A program made the translations under genes and the position numbers. A stretch of DNA of 6,572 bases, from contig CAKUHX010000094.1 of NCBI GenBank assembly GCA_934659475.1, positions 1-6,572 of the forward strand, written 5' to 3'. A model generated the notes under the pieces. It was not told the origin of the DNA, ran no database searches, and was given only the letters and a program-made list of their open reading frames with translations. This document shows, in pieces, positions 4,736 through 6,572 of this stretch. Position 1 is the first letter of the stretch. Each line of letters opens with the position of its first letter. This DNA comes from an uncultured Oscillospiraceae bacterium. GTDB lineage: Bacteria > Bacillota > Clostridia > Oscillospirales > Oscillospiraceae.

Positions 4736-6572
4736 TGCCAGGACCAATGCGCGGCCGCGGCGGCTTTGCCAAGCCCAAGGACCTGAAAAAGACCGCCCTG
4801 CGCCTGCTGGGCTACCTCACCCAGAGCTCCCTGCCCCTGCTGCTGGTGCTGCTGTGTCTGGTCACCTCGGTGGCCACTAACATCGGCGGCACCTATATGA
4901 TGCGGGGCATCATCAACGACTTTATCTGGTCCGGCTGCACCGACTTTGCCGGCCTGGGGCTGGCGATCCTCAAGCTGGTGGCGGTCTATCTGGTGGGCTG
5001 CGTGGCCATCTATTTCCAGAGCGCCATCATGATCCGCCTGGCCCAGAGAGGCACCAACCGCCTGCGTAAGGAGCTGTTTGAAAAGCTCCAGCAGCTGCCC
5101 CTTTCCTACTTCGACCGCCACCCCCATGGCGAGCTGATGAGCCGCTTTACCAACGACGCGGACAACGTGCAGATGGCCCTGGAGCAGAGCCTGGTCTCCC
5201 TGTTCTCCAGCTGCCTGATGTTCGTGGGCCTGGTGGCCGTGATGCTGGCCACCAACTGGAAGCTGTTCCTCTCCACCGCCGTGGTGCTGGCCCTGACTAT
5301 GTGGCTGTTCAAGACCCTGGGCGGCCGCAGCCGGAAGTATTACCAGGCCCAGCAATCCGCCCTGGGCAAGGTGAACGGCGAGATCCAGGAGATCGTAGAG
5401 GGGCTGAAGGTGGTCAAAGCCTTTACCCACGAGGAGCAGGCCAAGGCGGAGTTCCGCGCCCTGAACGGCGCCTACCGGGATGCCGCCCAGAAGGCCAACT
5501 ACTACTCCATCATGATCATGCCCGTGTCCAACAACCTGATGAACATCAGCTACGCCCTCACCGCCGCATTGGGCGGCGTGCTGTCGGTGCTCAACGGCTT
5601 CGACCAGGGTGGACTGGTGATCTACCTGAACTACTCCAAGCAGATCGGCCAGCCCCTGAACCAGATCTCCCAGCAGATGTCCACCCTGCTGTCCGCCATG
5701 GCGGGCGCGGAGCGCATCTTCGAAGTGATGGACACCCAGCCCGAGGCGGACGAGGGGCAGGTCACTCTGGTGCGAGCCCGGAAGGAGGGCGGCCTGCTGA
5801 CCCCCCTGGCTCCCGGCGAGGCCCGCACGGGCACCTGGGCCTGGAGAGTGCCCCGCACCAGCGGCATGGAGCTGGTGCAGATCCTGACCCTGCCCGACGG
5901 CTGCGTCCAGGTGGATCACAACGGCACCGGCTGGGCCTGGAAGTATCCCGGACCTGACGGACAGATGACCCTGCACCCCATCCGCGGCGCGGTGCGCAGC
6001 GAGAAGGGGGAGGACTTCATCTACACCGAGCTGAAGGGGGCGGTGCGCTTCAGCCATGTGGACTTCTCCTATATCCCCGGCAAGCCCATCCTTCACGACG
6101 TGAGCGTATATGCCAACCCCGGCCAGAAGATCGCCTTCGTGGGCTCTACCGGCGCGGGCAAGACCACCATCACCAACCTGATCAACCGCTTTTATGAGAT
6201 CCAGGGCGGCCTGATCACCTATGACGGCATCGATGTGAAGTCCATCCGGAAGGACGACCTGCGCCGCTCTCTGGGGGCCGTGCTTCAGGACACCCACCTG
6301 TTCACCGGCACCATCATGGACAACATCCGGTATGGCCGCCTGGACGCCACGGACGAGGAGTGCATCGCCGCCGCCAAGAGCGCCAACGCCCACTCCTTCA
6401 TCCGCCGCCTGCCCCAGGGGTATCAGACCATGGTCACCGGCGACGGGGCCAACCTGAGCCAGGGCCAGCGGCAGCTGCTGGCCATCGCCCGGGCCGCCGT
6501 GGCCGATCCCCCGGTGATGATCCTGGACGAGGCCACCTCTTCCATCGACACCCGCACCGAGGCCCTGATCCA
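4735..6572 (+). CDS. ABC half-exporter, subunit 2 of a heterodimer, catalytic subunit with long linker (3' end outside window)
   Basis: 612 residues are visible; the frame is open to the last base, so only the H-loop and tail are missing. A basic N-terminus (about 1-25) precedes six membrane helices near 32-55, 76-98, 152-172, 178-195, 258-284 and 290-325. The usual FDRHPHGELMSRFTND at 126-141 belongs to the intracellular loops. The ATPase has Walker A G470-STGAGKT477, Q518, signature LSQGQ at 574-578, and Walker B VMILDE at 594-599 with the catalytic E599, then SSID. The signature's Gly is replaced by Gln (Q576), the partner defect to D500 and Q531 in subunit 1, so together they form one degenerate and one active ATP site. 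Unusually, about 110 residues separate the end of the membrane domain (TQPE, 337) from the A-loop Tyr at 446, against about 30 in subunit 1. The start ATG overlaps the upstream stop by one base, with GAGGGG at 4719-4724 as a probable ribosome binding site, indicating coupled, near-equal synthesis. Similar proteins with a WAW linker are, from memory, common in gut Clostridia. Confidence 0.93.
   Translation, partial: MPGPMRGRGGFAKPKDLKKTALRLLGYLTQSSLPLLLVLLCLVTSVATNIGGTYMMRGIINDFIWSGCTDFAGLGLAILKLVAVYLVGCVAIYFQSAIMIRLAQRGTNRLRKELFEKLQQLPLSYFDRHPHGELMSRFTNDADNVQMALEQSLVSLFSSCLMFVGLVAVMLATNWKLFLSTAVVLALTMWLFKTLGGRSRKYYQAQQSALGKVNGEIQEIVEGLKVVKAFTHEEQAKAEFRALNGAYRDAAQKANYYSIMIMPVSNNLMNISYALTAALGGVLSVLNGFDQGGLVIYLNYSKQIGQPLNQISQQMSTLLSAMAGAERIFEVMDTQPEADEGQVTLVRARKEGGLLTPLAPGEARTGTWAWRVPRTSGMELVQILTLPDGCVQVDHNGTGWAWKYPGPDGQMTLHPIRGAVRSEKGEDFIYTELKGAVRFSHVDFSYIPGKPILHDVSVYANPGQKIAFVGSTGAGKTTITNLINRFYEIQGGLITYDGIDVKSIRKDDLRRSLGAVLQDTHLFTGTIMDNIRYGRLDATDEECIAAAKSANAHSFIRRLPQGYQTMVTGDGANLSQGQRQLLAIARAAVADPPVMILDEATSSIDTRTEALI
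5755..6024 (+). other. Linker insertion between membrane and ATPase domains of ABC subunit 2, with two WAW motifs
   Basis: Residues 341-430 have no counterpart in subunit 1. The segment holds TGTWAWRVP at 365-373 and GTGWAWKYPGPDG at 397-409, each Thr/Gly then Trp-Ala-Trp, a basic residue and Pro. The coding DNA of the two is also close, sharing GGCACC then TGGGCCTGGA (from 5830 and 5923), which fits a small internal duplication. The first part, DEGQVTLVRA, and the closing ELKGAVRF are as I recall them in related Clostridia proteins with one WAW motif. Lying before the ATPase, it should be cytoplasmic. Predicted small beta-rich module; function unknown. Confidence 0.65.

Noticed and set aside
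2894..4747. Long open frame on the - strand opposite ABC subunit 1 (617 codons)
   Set aside because: It is the antisense of a gene with full ABC motifs. GC-rich third positions remove stop codons from the opposite strand, and the translation is a low-complexity Gly/His/Gln-rich string with no family motif.
4711..6393. Long open frame on the - strand opposite ABC subunit 2 (560 codons)
   Set aside because: Same codon-bias effect; His/Gly/Gln-rich composition, no ribosome binding site and no recognisable domain, while the + strand carries a complete exporter pattern.

Overview
This GC-rich window has every gene on the + strand, tight gene spacing, strong AGGAGG-type ribosome binding sites and sigma-A-like promoters. 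The protein types are a TetM/EF-G-like GTPase joined to a YacP-type NYN domain, a MarR-controlled pair of ABC exporters, and an ABC linker carrying a WAW motif. Together these suggest a GC-rich gut Clostridia member, for example the Oscillospiraceae (Flavonifractor/Lawsonibacter-like). That placement is inference from gene content and base composition; no rRNA or marker gene is present to fix it.

Layout. (1) Bases 2-1329 hold the 3' part of a two-gene operon: the C-terminus of a translational GTPase fused to an NYN (Rae1/YacP-like) nuclease domain, then, overlapping by ATGA, a short divergent signal peptidase II-like membrane protein. (2) Bases 1326-1424 are a compact regulatory region: an inverted repeat, a TTGTTA-16-TATAAT promoter and a perfect hairpin at the predicted 5' end of the mRNA. 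(3) Bases 1425-2351 hold a monocistronic sugar-phosphate-type nucleotidyltransferase, closed by a textbook terminator at 2371-2405. (4) Bases 2437-2514 hold an extended -10 promoter and a 23-bp palindrome just after the -10, a likely MarR operator. (5) Bases 2515-6572 hold a three-gene operon: a MarR regulator, an ABC half-transporter starting with TTG, and a second ABC half-transporter overlapping it by one base and running off the window.

How they work together. The MarR protein probably represses its own operon by binding the palindrome, and an unknown ligand would release it. The two ABC proteins look like a heterodimeric exporter of the TM287/288, LmrCD, BmrCD class. The first subunit has a degenerate Walker B (DD instead of DE) and Gln in place of the switch His. 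The second has the catalytic Glu but a degenerate LSQGQ signature, so one ATP site is predicted active and one degenerate. The second subunit also carries an extra segment of about 80-90 residues between its membrane and ATPase domains, with two WAW motifs.

The observations most worth following are the GTPase-NYN fusion, which physically joins an A-site GTPase to an A-site mRNA nuclease family, and the WAW linker insertion in the second ABC subunit. No tRNA, rRNA, CRISPR array, insertion sequence or phage gene was seen. No gene-free stretch exceeds 300 bases; the longest is 2352-2514, which is filled by a terminator, promoter and operator.
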